Part shown: positions 1-7,630 of the stretch, in pieces | Layout: the number at the start of each line of letters is the position of its first letter | Numbering within the stretch: the stretch's first letter is position 1 | Assembly (NCBI RefSeq): GCF_039542035.1 | Contig: NZ_BAABHJ010000008.1 | Coordinates: forward strand, 186,001 to 250,000 | Direction: 5' to 3' | Source: Actinoallomurus liliacearum | Lineage (GTDB): Bacteria > Actinomycetota > Actinomycetes > Streptosporangiales > Streptosporangiaceae | DNA: 64,000 bases | Made by a program: the position numbers and the translations under genes | The notes under the pieces: model-generated | Databases searched by the model: none | Seen by the model: the letters and a program-made list of their open reading frames with translations, nothing else | What the model was told of the DNA's origin: nothing

Positions 1-2
1 CG

Positions 3-542
3 CTGGATCCAAGCGCGAGCACCTCGGCCGTCCTCGTCCGGGGCACCGCGTCGGCGGCGGCCCTGACGGCGGCCGTCTCCGACGTTCCGGTGGCCCGGGT
101 GTACGGTCGGGCGGCCTACGTGCGGGTGGCGGCGGCCGCCATGCGGCAGGGCGTGCGCGTGATCTACGGGTTCATCGCGATGTCCCTGGTCATCTCGCTG
201 TTCGGCATGGCCACGACGGTGGCGCTGAGCGTGTCGGAACGGACGAAGGAGTTCGGGATGCTCGGCGCGGTCGGGACCACCGTCCGGCAGATCCGGTCGA
301 TCGTCCGCTGGGAGGCCGCGACGGTCGTCCTGCTGGGGGTGCTGCTGGGCCTGGGCACGGCCGTCGGCACCGTCGCGCTGCTGCACGTCGCCACCGGCAG
401 TTCTTTCATCCGGGTGGACCTGCCGTGGTGGCTGCTCGCCGCCGTGGTGCTGGGCGCCGCCGTCGTCACCTGGGCGACGTCCGCGCTGCCCGCCCGCCGC
501 GCCGCCGGAGTGCCGGTCCTGGAGGCCGCGAAGGCGGAGTGA
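3..542 (+). CDS. FtsX-like ABC transporter permease, C-terminal part (partial)
   Basis: The reading frame is open from the left edge, so the gene begins outside the window and only its last 179 codons are seen. It shows the C-terminal FtsX/MacB permease domain: a membrane segment around the text YGFIAMSLVISLFGM, the typical cytoplasmic loop SVSERTKEFGMLGAVG, then two further hydrophobic stretches, ending in the family-typical tail PVLEAAKAE. Such permeases pair with an ATP-binding subunit, presumably encoded upstream, and usually export lipids, peptides or antibiotics; the substrate cannot be told. It ends 32 bases before the stop of the convergent tag gene. Confidence 0.9.
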   Translation: MDPSASTSAVLVRGTASAAALTAAVSDVPVARVYGRAAYVRVAAAAMRQGVRVIYGFIAMSLVISLFGMATTVALSVSERTKEFGMLGAVGTTVRQIRSIVRWEAATVVLLGVLLGLGTAVGTVALLHVATGSSFIRVDLPWWLLAAVVLGAAVVTWATSALPARRAAGVPVLEAAKAE

Positions 543-574
543 CCCTCACCACGTGGCGCCTGCCGGGTCGTCCC

Positions 575-1144
575 CTACCGGTAGGCGCCGCGGCGGTGGC
601 AGTCGACGAGGTGGTCGTCGACCAGGCCGCAGGCCTGCATGAGGGCGTAGACGGTGGTCGGGCCGACGTGCCGGAAGCCGTGCTTCTTGAGCTTCTTGGC
701 GAGCGCCGTGGAGCCGGGCGTGGTGGCGGGCACGTCGCTGCTCGTCTTGGGCGCCGGGGCGGCCGGGTCGGCGTGCGCCCAGACGAGGGCGGCCAGGCCG
801 TCGGGCAGGTCGAGCGCCGCCCGGGCGTTCGCGATCGTCGCGTCGATCTTGCGGCGGTTCCGGACGATGGCGGCGTCGGCCAGCAGCCGCTCGACGTCGG
901 CCGGGCCGTACGCCGCGACCTTCTCCAGGTCGAAGCCATCGAACGCCCGCCGGAAGCCCTCGCGCTTGCGCAGGATCGTCAGCCAGGACAGCCCGGACTG
1001 GAACGCCTCCAGGCACAGCCGCTCGTACAGCCCGTGGTCGTCGCGGACCGGGCGGCCCCACTCGTCGTCGTGGTAGGCGATGTAGTCGGGAGCGGAGACG
1101 CCCCATGGGCACCGCGCCAGCCCGTCCGGTCCGATGACAGTCAT
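575..1144 (-). CDS. tag: DNA-3-methyladenine glycosylase I
   Basis: A 189-residue protein of normal length for TagA. It excises 3-methyladenine from alkylated DNA in base excision repair. Visible signatures are the N-terminal ARCPWG (zinc-ligand Cys), YHDDEWGRP, the substrate-pocket stretch EAFQSGLSWLTILRKRE, RNRRKI, GFRHVGPTT and the C-terminal HLVDCHRR that supplies His and Cys zinc ligands. The ATG overlaps the stop of the upstream SRPBCC gene by four bases (ATGA), so the two are translationally coupled. Recognition is firm. Confidence 0.95.
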   Translation of the reverse strand: MTVIGPDGLARCPWGVSAPDYIAYHDDEWGRPVRDDHGLYERLCLEAFQSGLSWLTILRKREGFRRAFDGFDLEKVAAYGPADVERLLADAAIVRNRRKIDATIANARAALDLPDGLAALVWAHADPAAPAPKTSSDVPATTPGSTALAKKLKKHGFRHVGPTTVYALMQACGLVDDHLVDCHRRGAYR

Positions 1145-1569
1145 TCGAACATGTTAGCGAGGCGGTGCAGCGATGTCCGCAACATGACGCGGGCGGCCGG
1201 ACCGACCGCGAACCAGCCGACGCGGCCGAGCGGCCCGAGCGGCAGGTCGAGCAGCTCGGCCCAGGTGACGCGGCACCGGCCGTCCGGCAGGTCCAGGAGA
1301 TCGAACCGTCCCTCGCCGCGTACGAGACCGCCGGTGTGTCGCACCAGGACACGGTGCGGTGGCCGCCACTCGCTGATCACCATGGTGTCGAGGAAGCCGA
1401 CGGGACCGACGCCCGTCCACGCCTCGACGCTCGCGCCGTCACCCGCCCCGCCCTCCGCGCGGGTCAGCGGCACCCACTCGGAGTGCCGCGGCCAGTCGAC
1501 GAGGACGTTCCACACCTGCTCCGCCGTCGCCGGTACGTCGGCCGACGCGTGCACCGCAACTCTGCTCAT
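1141..1569 (-). CDS. SRPBCC (START-like) family protein
   Basis: A 142-residue protein with the polyketide-cyclase/dehydrase-type SRPBCC fold: an N-terminal strand ending DVPATAEQVWNVLVDWPRHSEWVP and a C-terminal helix around RTSLHRLANMFE. Members bind hydrophobic ligands or modulate partner proteins; the ligand cannot be read from sequence. It is preceded by a strong GAAGGAGG-like Shine-Dalgarno and overlaps tag by four bases, so it is probably co-transcribed with tag and with the DivIVA-like gene upstream. No catalytic residue is recognisable. Confidence 0.85.
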   Translation of the reverse strand: MSRVAVHASADVPATAEQVWNVLVDWPRHSEWVPLTRAEGGAGDGASVEAWTGVGPVGFLDTMVISEWRPPHRVLVRHTGGLVRGEGRFDLLDLPDGRCRVTWAELLDLPLGPLGRVGWFAVGPAARVMLRTSLHRLANMFE

Positions 1570-1647
1570 GCGTCCTCCTTCGTCGGAGGAGTGACCAGAG
1601 GCGCTGCGCTCATGATTCGCTCGCTGCGCTCACTCATGCGTCCTCCT
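1565..1647. repeat. 15-bp direct repeat bracketing a SERSERIM-type spacer
   Basis: The 15-mer CTCATGCGTCCTCCT occurs at 1565-1579 and again at 1633-1647, i.e. the end of the DivIVA-like gene duplicates the start and ribosome-binding site of the SRPBCC gene. On the minus strand the sequence between can be read as a 23-codon open frame starting M-S-E-R-S-E-R-I-M, a spacer of alternating GAGCGCAGCGAGC units that I have seen as a recurrent intergenic repeat in actinobacteria. It is more likely a slippage or repeat insertion than a gene. Confidence 0.5.
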
Positions 1648-2344
1648 CCCGCCGCTCGGTCTCGGCCGCTCGTTCCGCAGCGTCCTCGTCGTCGGCCGCC
1701 GGGCCCTCGTCGGCGTCGCGGTCGGCCCGCGGGTCGAAGACGACCTTGTCGACGATGGTCTGCGGCGGACTCGCGGGCCGATCCTGTACGGTCTGCGGCG
1801 GATTCGCGGGCTGGTCCTGCACGGTCTGCGGCGGATTCGCGGGCCGGTCCCACAGCGTCTGCGGCGGATCCGCGGGGCGGTCCCGGGGCTCCTCACGGGT
1901 GTGGTGCGGAAGCGGCGGCAGGTCGCCCTCACGCGAGGACGGCGGATCGGACGGCGCGAACGGATCGCGCAGGTCCATGGAGTCGGGCGCCGGGGAGGCC
2001 GACGGGACGGCCGGGCGCCAGGTCTGCTCCGGCGGCTCGTTCAGGTGCCGGCGCGCCTCCGCGAGCTCCTGCTCGAGCACGGCGATGCGCGTGTCCCGCT
2101 CGGTCAGCTCGTGCGCGAAGCGTTCCAGCGCCTCGTCGGTGATCTGCTTGTGGTAGCCCCAGAGCCCCATCGGCAGGCGGAGCAGCACGGCGTCCGTGCC
2201 GCCGACCGGGCGCCGGCCCGGCAGCGACAGCCGTGGATGGTCCGGATGCTCGACGGAGAGCTCTCCGCCGCCACCGGTGGCCACGACGACGATCGCCGCC
2301 AGGACGGCCAGCGCGGCGAGGGCCACGGTGATGGTGACAAGCAT
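1634..2344 (-). CDS. Membrane-anchored DivIVA-domain-like protein with tandem repeats
   Basis: The start is placed at the ATG before the hydrophobic segment MLVTITVALAALAVLAAIVV (residues 1-23, one membrane helix), giving 236 residues. Residues about 50-100 resemble the short DivIVA N-terminal motif (RLPMGLWGYHKQITDEALERF) followed by a coiled coil, as in small actinobacterial DivIVA-like proteins encoded beside folP-like and LOG genes. The C-terminal half is disordered, Pro/Asp/Glu rich, and carries four 11-residue repeats of the type RPANPPQTVQD. It probably acts at the membrane in envelope growth or cell-pole organisation; that is inference from the family. Confidence 0.7.
   Translation of the reverse strand: MLVTITVALAALAVLAAIVVVATGGGGELSVEHPDHPRLSLPGRRPVGGTDAVLLRLPMGLWGYHKQITDEALERFAHELTERDTRIAVLEQELAEARRHLNEPPEQTWRPAVPSASPAPDSMDLRDPFAPSDPPSSREGDLPPLPHHTREEPRDRPADPPQTLWDRPANPPQTVQDQPANPPQTVQDRPASPPQTIVDKVVFDPRADRDADEGPAADDEDAAERAAETERREEDA
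1759..1890. repeat. Four 33-bp in-frame tandem repeats
   Basis: Four copies of a 33-bp unit beginning GTCTGCGGCGGA start at 1759, 1792, 1825 and 1858. Spacing is exactly 33 bp and all lie in frame in the DivIVA-like gene, each encoding an 11-residue Pro-rich unit. Copy number is likely to vary between strains. Confidence 0.9.
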
Positions 2345-2430
2345 GTACCGATCGTGCCACAACCACGCGGTACGGTGGGTCAACCCGCTCAGCGGACGCC
2401 GCACGCGCCGCATATGCCACGATCAGGACC

Positions 2431-2961
2431 ATGGAGCTGCGTCTCGGGACCCGGGTCATCTTTCCCGGCGCTTTCACGGTGATGACGGAGGGCCCTGCGG
2501 AGGGCGCCGACATCGCCGAGGTCGCCGCCGACCCGGAGATCGTCCGCGCGGTCCGGGCGGATCCGCGGGCACCGGTCATCGCGGTGACGCCGTCCTCGGA
2601 GGAGCAGGCCGCCGCCTGCGTACGGGCCGGGGCCGACCTGCTGATCGGGGACGCGTTCGCCGGCGTGGCCGCGGCCACCGGGGCCGCGCTGCTCTGCTCG
2701 GCGCCCGAGCGGGCCGTCGGGGTGCGTCCGGACGGTGTGCTGGTCCGCGTCACGGACCCCTACGAGGCCGAGCGCCTCGCGGAGGCCGGGCGGGCGGTGA
2801 TCGTGGACGCGGCCGAGCCCGCCGTCGCGTCGGTGTTCGCCTGGGCCGGCGCCCGGGTCTTCCGTGCGGCCGACGCCGACGCGATGCGGCAGGTGCTCGA
2901 CATGGTGGCCTCGATCAAGGGCACCCGTCCACCCGCCGTATCGCGGCGCGGCCTGGCCTGA
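2431..2961 (+). CDS. Degenerate dihydropteroate synthase-like protein
   Basis: A 176-residue protein. Its first ~19 residues (MELRLGTRVIFPGAFTVMT) match the N-terminus of actinobacterial FolP2-type dihydropteroate synthases, and PVIAVTPSSEEQAAACVRAGADLLIGDA aligns with the FolP segment that normally reads SVDTWRAEVA..AGADLLNDAWG. The intervening ~60 residues, including the pterin-binding VNRTPDSF loop, are missing, and the catalytic Asp and Asn positions are replaced. It therefore cannot be an ordinary folate enzyme; it may be a non-catalytic TIM-barrel-derived protein or a decaying gene. Neighbours (DivIVA-like and LOG genes) are those usually found beside folP2 in actinobacteria, which supports the descent. 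Confidence 0.6.
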   Translation: MELRLGTRVIFPGAFTVMTEGPAEGADIAEVAADPEIVRAVRADPRAPVIAVTPSSEEQAAACVRAGADLLIGDAFAGVAAATGAALLCSAPERAVGVRPDGVLVRVTDPYEAERLAEAGRAVIVDAAEPAVASVFAWAGARVFRAADADAMRQVLDMVASIKGTRPPAVSRRGLA

Positions 2962-2968
2962 CGGCGGA

Positions 2969-3553
2969 TCAGGGCTCGGACTCGACGTAGTCCTCGGCGG
3001 TCGGCTGCATGCGCACGGGCGTGCGTTCCAGGTGGTCGAACGCCTCCTCGACCGTGGTGGCCCAGCCGATCGCGTCGAAGATGCGCGGCCGGGCGAACCC
3101 CTCGTCGAGCAGGTGCTTCATCAGATCGCGCAGCGGCTCGTACAGGCCGTACGGGTCGAGGATCGCGATCGGCTTCTCGTGCATGCCGAGGACGCGCGAG
3201 GTCCAGATCTCGAAGAGCTCCTCGAGCGTGCCCAGCCCGCCGGGCAGGACGAGGAAGGCGTCGGACCGGCGGTCCATCTCGCCCTTCCGCGCCCGCATGT
3301 CCTCGGTGACGACCAGCTCGGCGGAGTCGTCGTCGGCGATCTCCACGTCGACGAGCGCCTTGGGGATGACGCCGACGGTCTGGGCGCCGCCCTCGCGCGC
3401 GGCGCGGGCGACGGCCCCCATGCAGGACACGGTGGCGCCGCCGCTGACCAGGCTGTGTCCTCGCCGGGCCAGCTCGGCGCCGGCCTCGGCGGCCAGTTCG
3501 ACGTAGCGGCCGTCGATGCGGCCGCTGGACGAGCAGAAGACGCAGACGCGCAT
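2969..3553 (-). CDS. LOG family protein (TIGR00730), short form
   Basis: A 194-residue Rossmann-fold protein of the LOG/lysine-decarboxylase-like family. Seen: MRVCVFCSSS at the N-terminus and the phosphoribohydrolase signature PGGLGTLEELFE, with LVSGGATVSCMGAVA replacing the more usual GGGxxGLMG. Characterised members release free base from cytokinin nucleotides or cleave nucleoside monophosphates; the natural substrate in actinobacteria is unsettled. Start chosen at the ATG that overlaps the stop of the upstream paralog by one base (TGATG), since translation upstream would run into that gene. Convergent with the FolP-like gene, 7 bases apart. Confidence 0.88.
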   Translation of the reverse strand: MRVCVFCSSSGRIDGRYVELAAEAGAELARRGHSLVSGGATVSCMGAVARAAREGGAQTVGVIPKALVDVEIADDDSAELVVTEDMRARKGEMDRRSDAFLVLPGGLGTLEELFEIWTSRVLGMHEKPIAILDPYGLYEPLRDLMKHLLDEGFARPRIFDAIGWATTVEEAFDHLERTPVRMQPTAEDYVESEP

Positions 3554-4359
3554 CAGCTTCCGTTTCCTCCCGCCTCCGCGTCGGCCTCCTGGGCCGCGCG
3601 CTCCTCCCGTTCCCGCTCCTGCGTCTCGTGGGCGCGTTTGATGCGCTCGACGACCTCGTCGGGGTCGTCCGTGACGTACATCAGCTCGAGGTCCTCTGGG
3701 GAGATCTTGCCCGCGGGCAGCATCTGATCCTTGATCCACTGGATCAGGCCGCCCCAGTAGTCCGTGCCGACGAGCACGATCGGGAAGCGGGTGATCTTCT
3801 TGGTCTGCACGAGCGTGATCGCCTCGAACAGCTCGTCCAGCGTCCCGAACCCGCCGGGGAGCACCACGAACGCCTGGGAGTACTTGACGAACATCGTCTT
3901 GCGGACGAAGAAGTAGCGGAACTCCACGCCGATGTCGATGTGGTCGTTCAGCTTCTGCTCGAACGGCAGCTCGATGCCGAGCCCGACCGACAGGCCGCCG
4001 GCGTCGTCGGCCCCCTTGTTGGCGGCCTCCATGATCCCCGGCCCGCCACCGGTGATCACGGCGTATCCGGCCTCGGCGAGCAGCGCGCCGATCCGCTCCG
4101 CCAGCTCGTACTCCTCCGAACCCGGCTTCGTACGGGCGGAGCCGAAGACGCTCACCGCGCGCGGCAGCTCCGCCAGCAGGCCGAACCCCTCGACGAACTC
4201 CGCCTGGATACGGAGCACCCGCCAGGGGTCGGTGTGCAGCCAGTCCGAGGTGCCGCGGGAGTCGAGCAGGCGCTGATCGGTGGTGGTGGCGGGGATCGCG
4301 TTGCCGCGGAGGGTCACGGGACCCTGTCGTCTCCTGCGCGGCGTCTCGTCAGGTCGCAT
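3553..4359 (-). CDS. LOG family protein (TIGR00730), long form
   Basis: A 268-residue paralog of the following gene with an N-terminal extension of ~60 residues. Core motifs: SVFGSAR, ITGGGPGIMEAANKGA and PGGFGTLDELFEAI. The two LOG genes overlap by one base and form an operon; long/short pairs of this kind are common in actinobacteria, suggesting non-identical roles. The C-terminus is a charged Glu/Arg/Ala helix and probably flexible. Likely a cytosolic nucleotide phosphoribohydrolase; annotation as lysine decarboxylase in older records is not supported. Confidence 0.88.
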   Translation of the reverse strand: MRPDETPRRRRQGPVTLRGNAIPATTTDQRLLDSRGTSDWLHTDPWRVLRIQAEFVEGFGLLAELPRAVSVFGSARTKPGSEEYELAERIGALLAEAGYAVITGGGPGIMEAANKGADDAGGLSVGLGIELPFEQKLNDHIDIGVEFRYFFVRKTMFVKYSQAFVVLPGGFGTLDELFEAITLVQTKKITRFPIVLVGTDYWGGLIQWIKDQMLPAGKISPEDLELMYVTDDPDEVVERIKRAHETQEREREERAAQEADAEAGGNGS

Positions 4360-4474
4360 GGCCTAACCGTAGCCAGCGACGCGACCGCTTTCGGCCGACC
4401 TCGGGGTATACCCGTTGGCGAAGAAACGATGCTTTCGTAATGTATGTCGATTTGTCGGGTTCTAGACTCCTCCC
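4360..4474. promoter_or_regulatory. Divergent promoter region; leaderless start for the rightward operon
   Basis: This AT-enriched 115-base gap separates the leftward LOG operon from the rightward MatB-like operon. A good -10 hexamer TAGACT lies at 4463-4468, so transcription would begin at about 4475, exactly the GTG start of the next gene. There is no Shine-Dalgarno in front of that GTG (the sequence is CTCCTCCC), which agrees with a leaderless mRNA. No convincing -35 box is visible. Confidence 0.5.
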
Positions 4475-4957
4475 GTGAACCAAGCGACTGAGGTCCTGGA
4501 GCCGGACCCCGTTTTCGTCGATCCGACGGGCCGACGGGGACGGATCATGCGCCGTGCCGGGATCGCGCTCGGGTGCCTCGTCGCCGGCTACCTCGTACTC
4601 ATCGGGGTCGGGCTGGCCACCGGGGCGCGGGTGCCGCTCACTCCGTGGCCCCAGGCGCGTCCCGCCACGTCCGGCCACGGTCACGCCGCACAGCTGCTCA
4701 TGCCCCGCGGCGGGGCCCGCAGCTCGCTCCCGACCCCGGGCTCGACCGATCCCCGGTCGCCGAGCGGCCCGACACGGACCGGCGGCGCGTCCGGCTCCCC
4801 GAAGGCCGGTGCCGCTCCCGCCGGTACGAAGCCCACCCCGGCATCCGCGACCCCGACCACCGGGCCGACCACCTCCGCTCCGACCGCCACGCCGGCCACC
4901 CACGGCAAGGGCAAGGGCGTCGGGCTGACGAAGAGCCCGCACCCGAAGCACTCATGA
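4475..4957 (+). CDS. Membrane-anchored Pro/Thr/Ser-rich protein
   Basis: A 160-residue protein with one membrane helix at about residues 28-48 (IALGCLVAGYLVLIGVGLA) and then a long, low-complexity extracytoplasmic tail rich in Pro, Thr, Ser, Gly and Ala, ending Lys/His rich. I do not recognise a family. Its last four bases overlap the ATG of the deacetylase/glycosyltransferase gene, so the two are translationally coupled and the protein is likely an accessory or stabilising partner of that enzyme at the cell surface. The tail might be glycosylated. GTG start with no SD, probably leaderless. Confidence 0.7.
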   Translation: MNQATEVLEPDPVFVDPTGRRGRIMRRAGIALGCLVAGYLVLIGVGLATGARVPLTPWPQARPATSGHGHAAQLLMPRGGARSSLPTPGSTDPRSPSGPTRTGGASGSPKAGAAPAGTKPTPASATPTTGPTTSAPTATPATHGKGKGVGLTKSPHPKHS

Positions 4958-7104
4958 CGGGCCGCGAGAAGCGGCGGCGTGACCCACGCGGCCACTGGAT
5001 CCTGTTGTTCCTCGGCGCCCTGACGCTCGTCGGCGGTCTCCTGCTGGGGGGATACGCCCACGGCGTCGTCGGAGAGTCGACGCAGCACGAGTACACCAAG
5101 AGCGGTTCGGCGCCGGCCGCCGTCGCCGACGGCGGTCCCGTCGTCAACCTGTCGGGCGGTGCCCCCGAGAGCGTCCGGGCCCCCCGCCGTACGATCGCGC
5201 TCACCTTCGACGACGGACCCGACCCCCGCTGGACCCCGCAGATCCTGGACGTGCTGCGACGTCACGGGGCGCACGCGACGTTCTTCGTCATCGGCGCGCA
5301 CGTCGCCGACCATCCCGACATCGTCGACCGGGCCATCCGCGAGGGCGACGAGATCGGCTCGCACACCTACACCCACGTCGACATGGCGAGTTCGTCGCCC
5401 TGGCGCATCCGCTTCGAGCTCGACCTGACCCAGCGCGCGCTCGCCGGCGCGGCCGGAATCCACACCCGGCTCATGCGGATGCCGTACTCCTCGGTGCCGG
5501 ACGGCCTGTCGGCGCCCGAGTACCGCGCGGCGCAGGAGGCCGGACGGCAGGGCTACGTCGTGGCGCTCACCGACCAGGACACCGAGGACTGGCGGCGCCC
5601 GGGCGTGGACAGGATCGTGCAGGCCGCGACGCCCCGGAAGGGCGCCGGCGCGGTCCTGATGTTGCACGACTCGGGCGGCGACCGGAGCCAGACGGTGCAG
5701 GCCCTCGACGTGCTGCTGACCCGCCTGTCCGCCAAGGGGTACCGGTTCACCACGCTCAGCCAGGCGATGCGGCTGCCGTCCGCCGACGTGCCCGCCTCGA
5801 CCCTCGACAAGGTGACCGGAACGGCGCTGATCGACGGCCAGCGCTGGTCCGGCCGGCTGACCGGCTGGCTCGGCGTCCTCTTCGCGATCGCCGGTGTGCT
5901 GACCACGCTCCGGCTGCTCGCCCTCCCGCTGTTCGCGCACGTCCACGTACGGCGGGTGCGTCGCGAGCGCCGTCGCCGCGCCGGCGTGCGACAGGAACCT
6001 CCGCCGCCGGTGTCGGTGATCGTCCCGGCGTACAACGAGGAGGTCGGACTGGCGGCGACGGTGCGCTCCCTCGTCGCCACCGACTACCCGGCGCCCATCG
6101 AGGTCCTGATCGTCGACGACGGGTCCAGCGACGACACCCCGGTCATCGGCGCCCGGCTGGAGCGGGAGCTCGCGAACGTCCGGCTCGTCCGGCGACCGAA
6201 CGGCGGCAAGCCGGCCGCGCTGAACACCGGCATCGCGCACGCCTCCCACGAGGTACTGGTCCTCGTCGACGGCGACACGGTCTTCCAGCGCGACACGATC
6301 GGCAACCTCGTCCGCCCGCTGGCCGACCCGCGCGTCGGAGCGGTCAGCGGCAACACCAAGGTGGCCAACCGCAAGGGCCTCATCGGCCGCTGGCAGCACC
6401 TCGAGTACGTCATCGGGTTCAACCTCGACCGGCGGATGTTCGACGTGCTCGAGTGCATGCCGACCGTGCCCGGCGCGATCGGGGCGTTCCGGCGGGAGGC
6501 GCTCGCGTCGGTCGGCGGCCTCAGCACCGAGACCCTGGCCGAGGACACCGACCTGACCATGGCGATCTGCCGGGCGGGCTGGCGGGTCGTGTACGAGGAG
6601 ACCGCCCTCGCCTGGACCGAGGCGCCGTCGTCCCTGCGGCAGCTCTGGCGGCAGCGGTACCGGTGGTGCTACGGGACCCTGCAGGCGATGTGGAAGCACA
6701 AGCGGGCGCTGGTCGAACGCGGCCGGTCGGGCCGGTTCGGCCGCCGTTGCCTGCCGTACCTGACCATCTTCCAGGTCGCGCTGCCGTGCCTCGCCCCCGT
6801 GGTCGACGTCTTCGCCGTGTACGGCATGTTCGTCATGAACCCGTTGACCGTCGCGGTGTCCTGGGTGGCGTTCACCGCGGCGCAGGCGGCGGCCGCGACG
6901 TACGCGCTGAAACTCGACGGCGAACGCCTCAGGACGCTGTGGGTCATGCCGCTCCAGCAGATCGTCTACCGGCAGCTGATGTACCTGGTCGTCATCCAGT
7001 CGCTGGTCACGGCCGTGCTGGGCGCCCCGCTGCGCTGGCACGTCATCCGCCGGACCGGGACGTTCTCGGAGGGAGACCCCCTGCCGTCCCGGGTCGGCGT
7101 CTGA
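4954..7104 (+). CDS. Bifunctional polysaccharide deacetylase / family 2 glycosyltransferase (MatB-like)
   Basis: A 716-residue membrane protein. Residues 14-39 form an N-terminal helix. Residues ~80-270 are a NodB deacetylase domain with TFDDGPD (84-90) and the metal site HTYTH (137-141). A second helix pair spans ~303-330. Residues ~350-600 are a processive GT2 domain with VSVIVPAYNEE, DDGS (388-391), DGD (439-441), ED (530-531) and QRYRW (567-571), followed by C-terminal helices. The order deacetylase-GT2 matches Streptomyces MatB, linked to a poly-N-acetylglucosamine-type surface glycan; by analogy it makes and partly deacetylates an extracellular aminosugar polymer. The ATG overlaps the upstream stop (ATGA). 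The longer open frame upstream is an artefact. Confidence 0.9.
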   Translation: MTGREKRRRDPRGHWILLFLGALTLVGGLLLGGYAHGVVGESTQHEYTKSGSAPAAVADGGPVVNLSGGAPESVRAPRRTIALTFDDGPDPRWTPQILDVLRRHGAHATFFVIGAHVADHPDIVDRAIREGDEIGSHTYTHVDMASSSPWRIRFELDLTQRALAGAAGIHTRLMRMPYSSVPDGLSAPEYRAAQEAGRQGYVVALTDQDTEDWRRPGVDRIVQAATPRKGAGAVLMLHDSGGDRSQTVQALDVLLTRLSAKGYRFTTLSQAMRLPSADVPASTLDKVTGTALIDGQRWSGRLTGWLGVLFAIAGVLTTLRLLALPLFAHVHVRRVRRERRRRAGVRQEPPPPVSVIVPAYNEEVGLAATVRSLVATDYPAPIEVLIVDDGSSDDTPVIGARLERELANVRLVRRPNGGKPAALNTGIAHASHEVLVLVDGDTVFQRDTIGNLVRPLADPRVGAVSGNTKVANRKGLIGRWQHLEYVIGFNLDRRMFDVLECMPTVPGAIGAFRREALASVGGLSTETLAEDTDLTMAICRAGWRVVYEETALAWTEAPSSLRQLWRQRYRWCYGTLQAMWKHKRALVERGRSGRFGRRCLPYLTIFQVALPCLAPVVDVFAVYGMFVMNPLTVAVSWVAFTAAQAAAATYALKLDGERLRTLWVMPLQQIVYRQLMYLVVIQSLVTAVLGAPLRWHVIRRTGTFSEGDPLPSRVGV

Positions 7105-7114
7105 CGGCCCGCGG

Positions 7115-7510
7115 TCACCGGCCGAAGCGGGTGCGCTCGATCTCCTCGTACGCGTTGATCTTGTGGTCGATGAGCTCGAGGTCATGCTGCAGCTCGTCGA
7201 TCCGGGCGGCCACCTCCGCGCGGTGCGCCACGAGCAGCGCCTTGCGGTCGGCGGCCGTTCCGTTGCCCTCCCGGGCCAGCTCGGCGTAGCGCAGGAGGGT
7301 CGCGATGGGCATCCCGGTCGCGCGCAGCCGGGTGAGCAGGGTGATCCAGGACAGGTCGCGCTCGGTGTAGCGGCGGTGTCCGCTGACATCGCGCTCCGGG
7401 GGCTCCCGGAACGCGCCGATGCGCTCGTAGTAGCGCAGGGTGTGGGTGGAGACGCCGGTGCGCTCGGCCGCCTCCGCGATCGTCAATCCGTCAGCCAGGA
7501 CCTGGCCCAT
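7115..7510 (-). CDS. MerR family transcriptional regulator
   Basis: A 131-residue regulator with an N-terminal winged helix (LTIAEAAERTGVSTHTLRYYERIG), the MerR-typical RRYTERDLSWI segment, and a C-terminal coiled coil (HRAEVAARIDELQHDLELIDHKI) for dimerisation. There is no cluster of Cys residues at the C-terminus, so it is not a metal sensor of the classic kind; the effector is unknown. It is convergent with the MatB-like gene (10 bases apart). Its own target promoter is not apparent in the neighbouring 120-base gap. Confidence 0.9.
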   Translation of the reverse strand: MGQVLADGLTIAEAAERTGVSTHTLRYYERIGAFREPPERDVSGHRRYTERDLSWITLLTRLRATGMPIATLLRYAELAREGNGTAADRKALLVAHRAEVAARIDELQHDLELIDHKINAYEEIERTRFGR

Positions 7511-7630
7511 CAGGCCACCTTCCCGCGTCGATGCCGCTCTGGGGTCCGGGGGAACTCGTCGGTGTCGTCGGTGTCGTCGGTGCCGCGGCCCACGTCATGA
7601 GCCGCGCCGCTCGGATCTCGGCGGCGGCGC

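Noticed and set aside
1759..1890. Regular 33-bp repeats as a CRISPR array
   Set aside because: Units are contiguous with no spacers and lie in frame in a Pro-rich protein tail.
4681..7389. Minus-strand open frame of 902 codons opposite the MatB-like gene
   Set aside because: A high-GC shadow: the plus strand has clear NodB and GT2 motifs; the minus translation is low-complexity Arg/Gly/Val without domains.
7557..7585. TCGGTGTCG micro-repeats upstream of dapE's end
   Set aside because: A three-unit simple repeat in a short intergenic gap; no structure or motif beyond slippage.
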